A stretch of DNA of 64,000 nt from Nocardia aurantia (GTDB lineage Bacteria; Actinomycetota; Actinomycetes; Mycobacteriales; Mycobacteriaceae). Of this stretch, positions 43,994 to 52,388 are shown piece by piece (position 1 is the stretch's first letter; each line of letters begins with the position of its first letter). The notes under the pieces are model-generated. The model did not search any database. It saw only the letters and a program-made list of their open reading frames with translations, and was not told the origin of the DNA. The position numbers were made by a program, and so were the translations under genes. Where the stretch lies: contig NZ_WEGI01000019.1 in assembly GCF_009604425.1 (NCBI RefSeq), positions 1 to 64,000 on the forward strand, read 5' to 3'.

Positions 43994-44902
43994 ATGACAG
44001 CGGACTCGACGCCGACCCCAGCGGACTCCGAAGCCGACTCCGGCACCGCTCCCCGCGCCGCCGCCGACATCGGCTCCGGTACCGCCACCGCCCGGCCCGA
44101 GGTCGTGCGCGCCCCCGCACTCTCACCGTCGCGCGCAAAAGATTTCACTCTGTGCCCGTTGAAATATCGATTACGCGCGATCGATCGGATTCCGGAAACG
44201 CCGGACCGCTACCTGGTACGCGGCACACTCGTGCACGCGGTGCTGGAATCGCTGTACGGGCTACCGAGCGGCGAACGGGTACCCGCGCGGGCCGCGGCGC
44301 TGGTCGAGCCCGCCTGGCAGCGATTGCTGGCCGATCGCCCCGGCCTCGGGACCCTGCTCGAGCCGGGCGAATTGCCCGATTTCCTGGACGAGGCGCGGGG
44401 ACTGCTGCGGGTCTACTACCGGCTCGAGGATCCGACCGCGTTCGATCCCGAATCCTGCGAGCATCTCGTCGAGACGGAACTGCCCGACGGTTCCCCGCTG
44501 CGCGGCTACGTCGACCGGGTCGACATCGCCCCCACCGGCGCGCTGCGGGTGGTCGACTACAAGACCGGGCCGGCCCCCGAGCCGGGGCGGGAGAACCGGG
44601 CGCTGTTCCAGCTCAAGTTCTATGCCGCGATCATGTTGCGCAGCCGCGGCCGCGCGCCCACCCAGTTGCGCCTGCTGTACCTGGCCGACGGCCAGATCCT
44701 CACCTACGCCCCCGACGAGCCGGAACTGCTGCGCTTCGAACGCATCCTGTCGGCGCTGTGGGCGGCGATCAGCGCCGCGGGCCGGTCCGGCGAGTTCCCG
44801 CCCAGTCCCGGCCCGTGGTGCCGATATTGCGACTACCGCCCGCTGTGCCCGGCCCACGGCGGCGCCGCGCCGCCCTATCCGGGCTGGCCCGCCGCCGCCT
44901 GA
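43994..44902 (+). CDS. RecB/Cas4-like PD-(D/E)XK nuclease with probable Fe-S cluster
   Basis: A 302-residue nuclease. The catalytic core shows GYVDRVDIAPTG...VVDYKTG, the D-(D/E)xK pattern followed by the Q-x3-Y-like motif QLKFYAAIM. Cys54 plus Cys276, Cys279 and Cys285 (CRYCDYRPLC) have the spacing of the 4Fe-4S cluster of AddB/Cas4-type nucleases. I chose the ATG at 43994; a TTG at 43964 is possible. It is divergent from trmI, as in mycobacteria. A role in DNA repair is likely but unproven. Confidence 0.9.
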   Translation: MTADSTPTPADSEADSGTAPRAAADIGSGTATARPEVVRAPALSPSRAKDFTLCPLKYRLRAIDRIPETPDRYLVRGTLVHAVLESLYGLPSGERVPARAAALVEPAWQRLLADRPGLGTLLEPGELPDFLDEARGLLRVYYRLEDPTAFDPESCEHLVETELPDGSPLRGYVDRVDIAPTGALRVVDYKTGPAPEPGRENRALFQLKFYAAIMLRSRGRAPTQLRLLYLADGQILTYAPDEPELLRFERILSALWAAISAAGRSGEFPPSPGPWCRYCDYRPLCPAHGGAAPPYPGWPAAA

Positions 44903-44915
44903 TCCGCCGGATCAG
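44899..44915. terminator. Short hairpin at convergent recB-like/hisG ends
   Basis: CTGATCC-GCC-GGATCAG is a perfect 7-bp stem with a 3-base loop overlapping both stop codons. It could end transcription from both sides, but the stem is short. Confidence 0.4.
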
Positions 44916-45763
44916 AAGGCGCGGCAGGTGCGGATGTCGGTGGCCAGGATGGCCTTCGCGCCGAGGTCGGCGAGCTGATCCATCACCTCGTTGCCCTGTT
45001 TGCGGGGCACCATGGCCCGCACCGCCACCCACGCGGAATCGGCCAGCGGCGAGACCGTCGGCGATTCCAGGCCGGGAGTGATCTGTACCGCGCTGTCCAG
45101 CAACGTCTTCGGGCAGTCGTAGTCCAGCATCAGATACTGCTGGGCGAACACCACGCCCTGGATCCGGGCGACCAGCTGATTGCGGGCCCTGTCGTGCGGC
45201 TCGGCGCCGGCCCGCTCGATCAGCACCGCCTCCGAATCGCACAGCGTCTCACCGAACGGCACCAGGCCGTGCTGACGCAGCGTGCGGCCGGATTCGACGA
45301 TATCGGCGATCGCGTCCGCGACGCCGAGCTGGACGGAGATCTCGACCGCGCCGTCGAGCCGGATCACCTCGGCCTCGATGCCGCGACGCGCCAGATCGGT
45401 GAGTACCAGATTCGGATAGGCGGTCGCGATGCGCTTGTCGGAGAGATCCTCCACCTTCCAGTCGTGGCCGGCGGGGGCGGCGTAGCGGAAGGTCGAGCGG
45501 CCGAATCCGAGGGTCAGGCGCTCGTGCACCTGCGCGCCGGAGTCCAGGGCCAGATCGCGGCCGGTGATGCCCAGATCCAGCTCGCCGGAGCCGACGTAGA
45601 TGGCGATGTCCTTGGGCCGGAGGAAGTAGAACTCGACGTTGTTGGCGGAGTCGAGGACGGTCAGGTCGCGGGAGTCGACACGCTTGCGATAACCGGCCTC
45701 GGCGAGGATCTCGACCGCGGCCTGGGACAACGCGCCCTTGTTGGGTACTGCGACGCGGAGCAT
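44912..45763 (-). CDS. hisG: ATP phosphoribosyltransferase (long form)
   Basis: A 283-residue HisG of the long, single-subunit type with a C-terminal regulatory ACT-like domain (about residues 210-283) that binds histidine. It catalyses the first step of histidine synthesis. MLRVAVPNKGALS opens the protein, and the PRPP-site region around VESGRTLRQHGL is present. It follows hisE by 70 bases in the same direction. Confidence 0.96.
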   Translation of the reverse strand: MLRVAVPNKGALSQAAVEILAEAGYRKRVDSRDLTVLDSANNVEFYFLRPKDIAIYVGSGELDLGITGRDLALDSGAQVHERLTLGFGRSTFRYAAPAGHDWKVEDLSDKRIATAYPNLVLTDLARRGIEAEVIRLDGAVEISVQLGVADAIADIVESGRTLRQHGLVPFGETLCDSEAVLIERAGAEPHDRARNQLVARIQGVVFAQQYLMLDYDCPKTLLDSAVQITPGLESPTVSPLADSAWVAVRAMVPRKQGNEVMDQLADLGAKAILATDIRTCRAF

Positions 45764-45833
45764 GAGGTGGTGTCCTTTCGGGACGAGTGACGGATTCGGT
45801 CCACGGCCCGCCGGGCATCCGGCGGGTTATCCG

Positions 45834-46097
45834 TCACAGATGTCGGTACACGTCCTCGAGCCGCAGACCGCGGCCGACCATCAGCACCTGCACCCAGTAC
45901 AGCAGCTGCGAGATCTCCTCGGCCAGCGCCTCGTCGCCCTCGTGTTCGGCGGCCAGCCACACCTCACCGGCCTCCTCCAGCACCTTCTTCCCCTGCGCAT
46001 GCACGCCGGCGTCCAGCGCTGCCACGGTGCCCGACCCCGCCGGCCGGTTGACCGCACGATCCTGGAGCTCGGCGAACAGGGTTTCGAAAGTTTTCAC
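45834..46097 (-). CDS. hisE: Phosphoribosyl-ATP pyrophosphatase
   Basis: An 87-residue MazG-like all-helical protein (KTFETLFAELQDRAVNRP, KVLEEAGEVWLAAEHE, EEISQLLYWVQVLM) hydrolysing PR-ATP to PR-AMP, the second histidine step. It starts with GTG. Size and order before hisG match mycobacteria. Confidence 0.95.
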   Translation of the reverse strand: MKTFETLFAELQDRAVNRPAGSGTVAALDAGVHAQGKKVLEEAGEVWLAAEHEGDEALAEEISQLLYWVQVLMVGRGLRLEDVYRHL

Positions 46098-46152
46098 GGG
46101 TCGTCATTCTCGCAGATACGGGCGCACCGCCCGCAACCGAGTATCCGGGCGT

Positions 46153-46962
46153 TCAGGCCGGGCGTTCTTCCGCGTGATCGGAGCCGGGCGGCATCGGGAG
46201 GTCGGCGATCCGATCGGCCAGGGTGTCGACGGCGTCGGCGTCCATGTACGCCTCGAGCGTGAGTTCGAGCATGCTCGCCCAGCGATCGATCCGGGGCTTC
46301 CAGCGGTTGACGTAGGCGCGCGCGTAGGCGGCCTCCACCTCGTCGCCGCGGTCCCGCGCGGCCTGCTCGGCGTCCTTGGCCGCCGACACGGTGTTCTCCG
46401 CCAGCGCGAGCTGTTCGCGGCAGTGGTCGGGGGTGAAGATCTCGTCGCGGACGGTGTCGGCCTCGACCCGCAGGGTGCCGACCACCTGCCGCAGCCCGGG
46501 ATCGGCCGACACGGCCTTCGGCCCGGGCGACTGCCGGGCCGCGGCGCGCGCCCGGCGGGACCGCCGCGCGGTGTCGCGCCGTTCCCATTCGGCCAGTTGC
46601 TCCCGGTAGTGGTCGATCGCCTCGCCGGTGACCGGCCGGTACACCAGATCCGCTGCGAGCGAGACCTTTTCCGCGCCGGAGCCGTCGCGGACGACCAGCG
46701 TCACCCGCCGCACCGGGACGTCCGGATCCGGGTTCCCCTCGATCCGCGCGTCCAGCACGTCGTAGAAGTGACCCTCGGTCACCTCGTCGCACTGCAGATC
46801 GAACAGCGCGGTGCCGGCCTCGACGAAGGTTTCGCAGATACGCCCGGTCAGGGCGTCGCGTTTGCCGAAACGTCCTGTGCCGGAATCGGTCCGGTCGGTG
46901 CCGTCGGCGCCGGTGTAGGTCGTCTCCCAACGGTACGAATCGTCGATCTCGGCTGCGTTCAT
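46153..46962 (-). CDS. Hypothetical soluble protein
   Basis: A 269-residue protein I do not recognise. It is acidic, has no signal peptide or membrane helix, and shows a central Arg-rich helical stretch (WERRDTARRSRRARAAARQ) and two helix-rich parts. Trp/Tyr-rich YRWETTYTGADGT lies near the N-terminus. I chose the ATG at 46962, which has GAGGGA upstream, over one at 46974. Codon use and third-position GC look native. It lies 55 bases upstream of hisE on the same strand and could be co-transcribed. Confidence 0.65.
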   Translation of the reverse strand: MNAAEIDDSYRWETTYTGADGTDRTDSGTGRFGKRDALTGRICETFVEAGTALFDLQCDEVTEGHFYDVLDARIEGNPDPDVPVRRVTLVVRDGSGAEKVSLAADLVYRPVTGEAIDHYREQLAEWERRDTARRSRRARAAARQSPGPKAVSADPGLRQVVGTLRVEADTVRDEIFTPDHCREQLALAENTVSAAKDAEQAARDRGDEVEAAYARAYVNRWKPRIDRWASMLELTLEAYMDADAVDTLADRIADLPMPPGSDHAEERPA

Positions 46963-47065
46963 CCTGTCCCTCATCGAGGTCGTGTGTGCGAACCACGTGC
47001 GAATCCCTCAGGGCAGAGTAACCGCTGCGGTCCCGTCCGCTCGGCGAATCGGCGGACCCGCGAAC

Positions 47066-47508
47066 TCACTCGTCCGGAATCACCTCGACTCCGTCCGGAA
47101 GTCGATACCCCAGTCGCCGGAGGCGGCGCGCGGCCTCGTGCGGTGGCAGCGTGAGCCGTTCGGCGGCCTCCAGAATCGGGCGGCGGGCAGCGGGCGCCGG
47201 GGATCGGGCCAGTGCGTCGCGCCGTCGGGACGCTTGCCGAGCAGCACCAGATCCCGGGCCGGGCGGTCCGTACCGCCGCCGATATCGGTCCAGATATGCT
47301 GTGGCACAGCGACTCCGGGCTCGGCCAGGCATGCCGCCACGGCACTCGCGCACCGCCCGGTCACCACCGCCGCGGCGATCGCCCGGCGTGGCGGAGCCGG
47401 GCGGCCACCTGCGCGGCCGGTACCGGGGCGAGCGGGTCCAGCCGCGGCGACTGGGCGTCGCAGTCGCGGCTGACCAGCAGCCCGTCGGGCCGGTCGCCGG
47501 GCTGTCGC
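47066..47508 (-). pseudogene. Frameshifted remnant of a repeat/winged-helix-like protein
   Basis: Three adjoining reading frames join into one sensible protein. The first (47508 to about 47370) reads GDRPDGLLVSRDCDAQ...LDPLAPVPAAQVAARLRHAG. The second (about 47385 to 47185) reads QHIWTDIGGGTDRPARDLVL and LLGKRPDGATHWPDP. The third (about 47190 to 47066) reads ILEAAERLTLPPHEAARRLR, ending VIPDE. The two halves repeat the same module (hydrophobic-R-D-x-D/G...DP..P.PAA...A.RL). At least two frameshifts separate them, and no start is evident. It directly follows the acyltransferase stop. The module resembles small winged-helix-like repeats of actinobacterial signalling proteins, but this is tentative. 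Confidence 0.55.
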
Positions 47509-49320
47509 TCAGGTGGTCGCCAGCAACTCCGACATCTCCGCGACGGCGGTGCGCAGATGTGCCGCGAACTCGTGCATCCGGTCCGCGACCGGGGCGGGGG
47601 TGGCGAGGTAGAGATTCCAGCGGTCCGGGAGCAGGACGTAGGCGACGCCGATGCATTTCGCACTGGTGCAGCCGAATCCGAAGTACTGGATGTTGACCGA
47701 CGGGGCGGAACTGGTGCTCAGGTAGTCGTCCCGGGCGATCTGCCAGCCGGGGCTGTCGTAGAACGGCATCGGCTCGGTGGCGCCCAGTTCGGCGCCGCGG
47801 CGGCGCTGGATCCACTGCAGTTCCCACAGATGCTGTTCCGGGGCCTCGCCGCGCTGGCACTGCTGGGCGCGGGCGACGTGCGCCGCGGCGGCGGCCTGTG
47901 CGGCGGCGCGCCGCGTGGCGCGGTCGGCGGCCGGATCCTCCATGGCGGCAACGAATTCCAGGATCTCCGGAGTCACCACCCGCATCGCCTCGGTGCGGCC
48001 GCCGCGGTACTGCCGGGTGGCGATCGACTCGTAGGTCGCGCCGATCAGGCCCTTGCTGCGCTGATGGGCGAGCTGATAACACAACTGCGCGAAGGCGTCC
48101 GGCGAGATGCCCAGCGCCTTGGCGCGATCGGTGCCGAAATCGTCGAAAGACACCGCGGTCGTGGCGTTGTCGGCGGCGTACTGCGCGAAATCGGCTCCGG
48201 CGGCGGCGATCCGGGCCCGCAGCGAGTCGTCGAGGGCGAACTCGAGCGGGGCGTGCGCGGGCAGGCCCTGCGCCGTCGCGCCCAAGCGGGTCTCGTGCTC
48301 GGCGACCGGGGCCCGCAGCAGCGTGTCGACGAAGGACAGGATCGTGGTGCCGTCCAGGCCGCAATGCTCGACGTTGATGCCGGCGGTGCCGTCGGCGAAC
48401 ACGATGAACGACACCGACTTGTCGAACCAGCGGTTGGCGCTGTCGCCGTGCAGCAGCTGATCACAGGCGTGCAGGGTGTCGACCGGCGCGAAATCCTCCA
48501 GGCAGACCGCGAACAGGGCGGTCTCCAGCACGTCCAGGGTGGCGCGGTTGGCCGGATCCGCGATCAGCTCCGGGCGCAGCGGCGCCCAGTCGGCGCGGGC
48601 CAGCGTGGTGAGGTGGCCGACCGAGGTGTCCGCCGGCGCGCGCACCGCAGCGGCCTTCAGCACCGCGCGCAGTCCGTCCACCAGATCGCCGTGCGCGTGC
48701 GGCACGCCGTCGGGCCCGATGACGTCGAGCCGGAAGATGTTGCCGCGGAAGAAGACCGCGATGTGCCGCGCCGGCGACGGGCCGGGCTGCGCGGCGCTGT
48801 AGGGCGCCCGCACGGTGTCCTGGCCCACGCCGGGAATCCTGGTCTCGGAGAACAGGAATCGGTTCTGCGCCATCGACAGCGGGCGGCCGCGCTGCACCAC
48901 CGGCGGGACGGCCTCGTCGTCGAGCAGCAGTTTGTAGTTCACCGCCGCGGTCACGACGGCGGCCGCCCGCTCCGCCTGATCAGCGGATGTCGAACGGGCC
49001 AGCGCGGTGTCGTCGCGGAACAGGAAGAAGAAGTTGGCGTTCAACGCGATCCGGTCGCGGCGGCCGAGGTAGCGCGACGGCCAGAACTCGTCCAGCCAGC
49101 TGTCCACGCCCGAGCGGTCGAAACGCTCCAGGTCGGCGTGCAGGATCCGGGCCGGGCCGTCGGCGCGGAGCAGGTCGGCCACCGCCCGCTCGGTCTCGGC
49201 GTATTCGTCCGGCGTCAGCAGCGGCGCGCTCCACGCCAGGAAGCGGGAGCAGCTGTCCTCGAGCGTGGGCAGCGGTACGCGCGGCAGTTCGGCGTCGTGG
49301 GCGAAGGTCCGGTCGGTCAC
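47509..49320 (-). CDS. Choline/carnitine O-acyltransferase-family protein
   Basis: A 603-residue protein of the carnitine/choline acyltransferase family (PF00755), common in eukaryotes but scattered in bacteria. The catalytic His is His319 in GINVEHCGLDGTT, and the CoA/substrate motif YESIATRQYRGGRTE lies further on. The N-terminal LPRVPLPTLEDSCSRFLAW is the classic family opening. It moves acyl groups between CoA and a hydroxyl on a quaternary-ammonium or other alcohol. The GTG start overlaps the methyltransferase stop (GTGA). It is the third gene of a three-gene operon with an oxygenase and a methyltransferase. Confidence 0.88.
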   Translation of the reverse strand: MTDRTFAHDAELPRVPLPTLEDSCSRFLAWSAPLLTPDEYAETERAVADLLRADGPARILHADLERFDRSGVDSWLDEFWPSRYLGRRDRIALNANFFFLFRDDTALARSTSADQAERAAAVVTAAVNYKLLLDDEAVPPVVQRGRPLSMAQNRFLFSETRIPGVGQDTVRAPYSAAQPGPSPARHIAVFFRGNIFRLDVIGPDGVPHAHGDLVDGLRAVLKAAAVRAPADTSVGHLTTLARADWAPLRPELIADPANRATLDVLETALFAVCLEDFAPVDTLHACDQLLHGDSANRWFDKSVSFIVFADGTAGINVEHCGLDGTTILSFVDTLLRAPVAEHETRLGATAQGLPAHAPLEFALDDSLRARIAAAGADFAQYAADNATTAVSFDDFGTDRAKALGISPDAFAQLCYQLAHQRSKGLIGATYESIATRQYRGGRTEAMRVVTPEILEFVAAMEDPAADRATRRAAAQAAAAAHVARAQQCQRGEAPEQHLWELQWIQRRRGAELGATEPMPFYDSPGWQIARDDYLSTSSAPSVNIQYFGFGCTSAKCIGVAYVLLPDRWNLYLATPAPVADRMHEFAAHLRTAVAEMSELLATT

Positions 49321-50150
49321 TGGCGATCCTCGGCGGTCGGAGTGGGCGTGGCTGGTGCGGTGGGTACGGAGACGAACAGTTCGGCATGCAACCAGCCCTC
49401 GGCCTCGTGGCCGGTGGGGTCGATACCGTTGGCGGACAACGTGTTCACGATCTGCGCCTGCTCGGCCTCCGAGGCGAACCGGCGCTGCCGGAAGGTGCCG
49501 GGCAGGCGCTCGGTGCGGTACCCCAACCGGTGCAGGGACCGCTCGATCGGGGTGAAGTCGAACATGCGCAACACGAAGTGTGCCATCCACGGCAGCCTGC
49601 GACCATGGGCCGTCGCCACTTTCACCAGGGTGCGCTCGGTGACATATCCGACGCAGCCGGTCGAGATCACCAGATCCGCGGACGCTAGGACCCGGCGCTG
49701 CCGGTCGGTCGGGGCCGCGGACTCCAGGTCGGCGTGCACGATATCGGACAGCAGCCCGGTCGACGCCGCGTAGCCGAGCGCGGGCGCCGAGGCGTCCATC
49801 CCGAGGAAGCGCACGTCGGGCAGGACGTCCGCGGCCGCCAGCCGGTCGCGGTCGCGCGCGGCGCGGTCGGCGGTGTCACCGGACCCGTAGTGCTCGGCGA
49901 GCGCGCCGACGGTGGTGTCCAGCCGCAGCACGGCCGCGTTCACGCCGTAGGAACAGCCGATGTCGAGCACCGTGGGCGCCGATCCGGTCGCCACCCGATA
50001 GTCGGCGATCAGCCGCCGGAAATGCGGTTTCGCCAAATCCGGTATGCAGTAGTCCAATTCGGCCATCCGGCGGTAATAGCCGCTCGGATCGGAGCTTTCG
50101 TAGATGTCGTCGAAGGAGGCTTTTCCGGTGTTGTCCAGCGAAACCGGCAT
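49317..50150 (-). CDS. SAM-dependent methyltransferase
   Basis: A 277-residue class I methyltransferase with the SAM motif VLDIGCSYG at residues 61-69 and an acidic motif FLGMDAS. The N-terminal segment (DDIYESSDPSGYYRRMAELDYCIP) may form a lid. The methyl acceptor is unknown. It sits between the oxygenase (11-base gap) and the acyltransferase (overlap), so the three should act on one molecule. N-methylation to a betaine is attractive because it would create a substrate for the carnitine-type enzyme, but O- or C-methylation is not excluded. Confidence 0.85.
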   Translation of the reverse strand: MPVSLDNTGKASFDDIYESSDPSGYYRRMAELDYCIPDLAKPHFRRLIADYRVATGSAPTVLDIGCSYGVNAAVLRLDTTVGALAEHYGSGDTADRAARDRDRLAAADVLPDVRFLGMDASAPALGYAASTGLLSDIVHADLESAAPTDRQRRVLASADLVISTGCVGYVTERTLVKVATAHGRRLPWMAHFVLRMFDFTPIERSLHRLGYRTERLPGTFRQRRFASEAEQAQIVNTLSANGIDPTGHEAEGWLHAELFVSVPTAPATPTPTAEDRQ

Positions 50151-50161
50151 CGGTGTCCTTG

Positions 50162-51046
50162 TCAGTCGAGGAGTCGGTCGCCGCGTGCGGATCGGCCGGC
50201 CGCGGCCACGTGGTCCGGCAGCACCCGCCCGAACAACTGCCGGGTGCGTTCCACGCTGCCGATGACACCGGGATGCTCGCTGTAGGCGAAGATCGCGGTG
50301 TGCCGCGGGGTGTTTCCCGCGACCGGAGATACCCGATGCAGGGAGAAGCGGCCGCGGAACAGTTGTAGGTCGCCGGGCCGCAGGGCGAGACGGCGGACGA
50401 GATGATCGCCCCCGCCGGTGAGAACCGCCCGCACGTCGTCGAAATTCTCCGCCTCCGGGGTGCGGATGTTCGGGCAGTATTCGAAGAGTCCGCCGTCCTC
50501 GGGCGGCTGGGTCAGCATGCTGACGGTGAATTCGTTGGTGTCGTAGTGCCACGGATGGGACAGGCCGGGACCGACCACGTTCAGGCACAGGCCCGCCAGC
50601 GGATCGGCGTACTCGTACAGCGCCGGCCGGCCGAAGCAGTCGGCGACGAAACCGCGGAATCGGGAATCGGTGTACAGCACCTGAATCGACGCCCCGGCCG
50701 GGATCCGATCGCGGGCCACGAACGCGTTGCCGCGGTCCATCACGATCCGGCCGGGATGCCCCGCGGGCAGTTCGGTGTCCAGCGGGATGTTGTAGGCGTT
50801 GACCCGCTCGACGGTGTGATACGCGAAGGGCGCCAGATCGTTTCCCTCGGCGCGCAATCGCGCGCCGAGACTCGGCCGGACGAAACCCCGCAGCACGCTG
50901 CAACCGTCGGCGGCCAGCTCGGCGCGTACCCGATCGACCACCGATTCCCTTGCCGCACTGCCCGTTTCGTCGATCGGATACCGGTCGAGATCGACCAGTT
51001 GCCCGAGATCATCCGAGACCCGCTCTCCCCCACGGCCTTCGGTCAT
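50162..51046 (-). CDS. 2-oxoglutarate/Fe(II)-dependent oxygenase, HalD/BesD-like layout
   Basis: A 294-residue double-stranded beta-helix oxygenase. Iron ligands are His167 and Asp169 (HPWHYDTNEF) and His237 (SLHRVSP), with Arg248 (PRHTAIFAY) as the likely 2-oxoglutarate anchor. The run GGLFEYCPNIR resembles the amino-acid hydroxylase/halogenase family that includes BesD. Halogenases of that family have Gly in place of the Asp, so this is expected to be a hydroxylase. The ATG has GGAGG upstream. It is the first gene of the operon and would supply a new hydroxyl group. Confidence 0.85.
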   Translation of the reverse strand: MTEGRGGERVSDDLGQLVDLDRYPIDETGSAARESVVDRVRAELAADGCSVLRGFVRPSLGARLRAEGNDLAPFAYHTVERVNAYNIPLDTELPAGHPGRIVMDRGNAFVARDRIPAGASIQVLYTDSRFRGFVADCFGRPALYEYADPLAGLCLNVVGPGLSHPWHYDTNEFTVSMLTQPPEDGGLFEYCPNIRTPEAENFDDVRAVLTGGGDHLVRRLALRPGDLQLFRGRFSLHRVSPVAGNTPRHTAIFAYSEHPGVIGSVERTRQLFGRVLPDHVAAAGRSARGDRLLD

Positions 51047-51273
51047 TCGCCGCCACCTCCGCAGACTGCCCGGTCCCCTTCATTCTTACCGCGTACGGGA
51101 CAACTCGCCCGGCGTTCCGGCGATCCTCGTGAACAGTCACAAACCGACGGGTTGTCCGGTGTCACGGTGGCGCATATCGGTTCGGCACGGCATTCGCCGG
51201 ATCTGCTGTACAGCCTGGACAGTATCGGGTGGCAATTCTTTACACGATCGCTCCGCCCTGCGGCGGAGCGAGG

Positions 51274-51951
51274 TCAGGACACCGGTACGGCAAGCACGGC
51301 GTGCAATTCCGCCACAGTCAGCCCGACCAGCGATTCCCGGAACACCCGGCCGGGCGCGGACGGCACGGCGATCTCGCACGGCACCACCAGGACCCGGCAG
51401 CCGGCGGCACCGGCCGACTGCGCACCGGTGGGCGAATCCTCAATGGCGACACAGTGTTCCGGCGGGACGCCGAGCAGTTCGGCGGCCCGCAGATAGGGGT
51501 CGGGCGCCGGTTTCCCTTCCGGCACTTCGTCACCGCAGACGGTGGCGTCGAACCAGTGCCGGCCCACGGTGTCCAGGCACAGCTCCGCGACCGGGCGCTG
51601 GGTGTTGGTGACCAGCGCGGCCGGGATGCCGGCCGCGCGCACCGCGGCGAGCGCCTCCCGGGCGCCCGGCCGCCAGGGCACCGGGCCCGCGAACAGCTCG
51701 GTGACCCGCCGCTGCAACCACCGCCCCGCCGCGGCCACGGCCTCCGGGCGCTGCTCCAGCCCGAGGCCCTCGAAGACGATGCGCAGCGCGTTGGGACCGG
51801 AGGCCCCGATCAGGGCGTGCCGGAGTTCGTCGGACATCGTGCCGCCCAGTTCGACGGCCAGTTCCCGGACGCCGACGTCCCAGATCTTCTCCGAATCCAG
51901 CAGCGTCCCGTCCATGTCCCACAGGACACCGGCCAGCGTCACCGAGCGCAC
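51274..51951 (-). CDS. HAD-superfamily phosphatase
   Basis: A 225-residue HAD hydrolase, subfamily IA. Motifs are DMDGTLLDSE (nucleophile Asp), LVTNTQ, the Lys in PEGKPAPDP, and IEDSPTGAQSA. The helical cap lies at about residues 20-85. It probably removes phosphate from a small sugar or nucleotide. The GTG start has GAAAGG upstream. Confidence 0.88.
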   Translation of the reverse strand: MRSVTLAGVLWDMDGTLLDSEKIWDVGVRELAVELGGTMSDELRHALIGASGPNALRIVFEGLGLEQRPEAVAAAGRWLQRRVTELFAGPVPWRPGAREALAAVRAAGIPAALVTNTQRPVAELCLDTVGRHWFDATVCGDEVPEGKPAPDPYLRAAELLGVPPEHCVAIEDSPTGAQSAGAAGCRVLVVPCEIAVPSAPGRVFRESLVGLTVAELHAVLAVPVS

Positions 51952-52388
51952 CTTTCGTCACGATTACGGGCCGGACACCCCTCGCCGGCCGAGAGACGAG
52001 CCGCTCCGCGACCTGCCACGGTCCGAAGGGAACGGCCCGCGGCCAGCATATCGGCCGCTCATCCGGCGCGCCGCGCCGCCGGCCGTGCCAGGCCGAGTTG
52101 CGGGCATACCGGGACCGAGCACCGGCCGTACCGACCGGAACGTCGGCCCCGAAGGACCGAACGCCAGCCGCGTCTGTCCAGAACGGGAAGTGGGCGCACC
52201 GGCCGTACCGGCCAGGGGCGCAGGTACGGACCGGAACGCCGGAGACAGCGGTGATCACCCGCATGATCGAGGGCCTCCAGAAACCGGGCGTGCGTGCCCG
52301 GACACCAGCCGTGCAGGCCCGACCTGGTCGCGGGCTTCCCGACACCGGGCCTACCGCCGCGCGACCTGCGGCCGGTGAGCCGCTCGGC
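51952..52388. other. 437-base non-coding region
   Basis: No gene is recognisable in either strand. The stretch is very GC-rich and contains partial repeats such as CACCGGCCGTACCG at 52121 and 52198 followed by ACCGGAACG-like copies. It may be a decayed segment. Confidence 0.4.

Noticed and set aside
50162..51046. Fe(II)/2OG halogenase
   Set aside because: The iron site keeps Asp (HYD); halogenases need Gly or Ala there.
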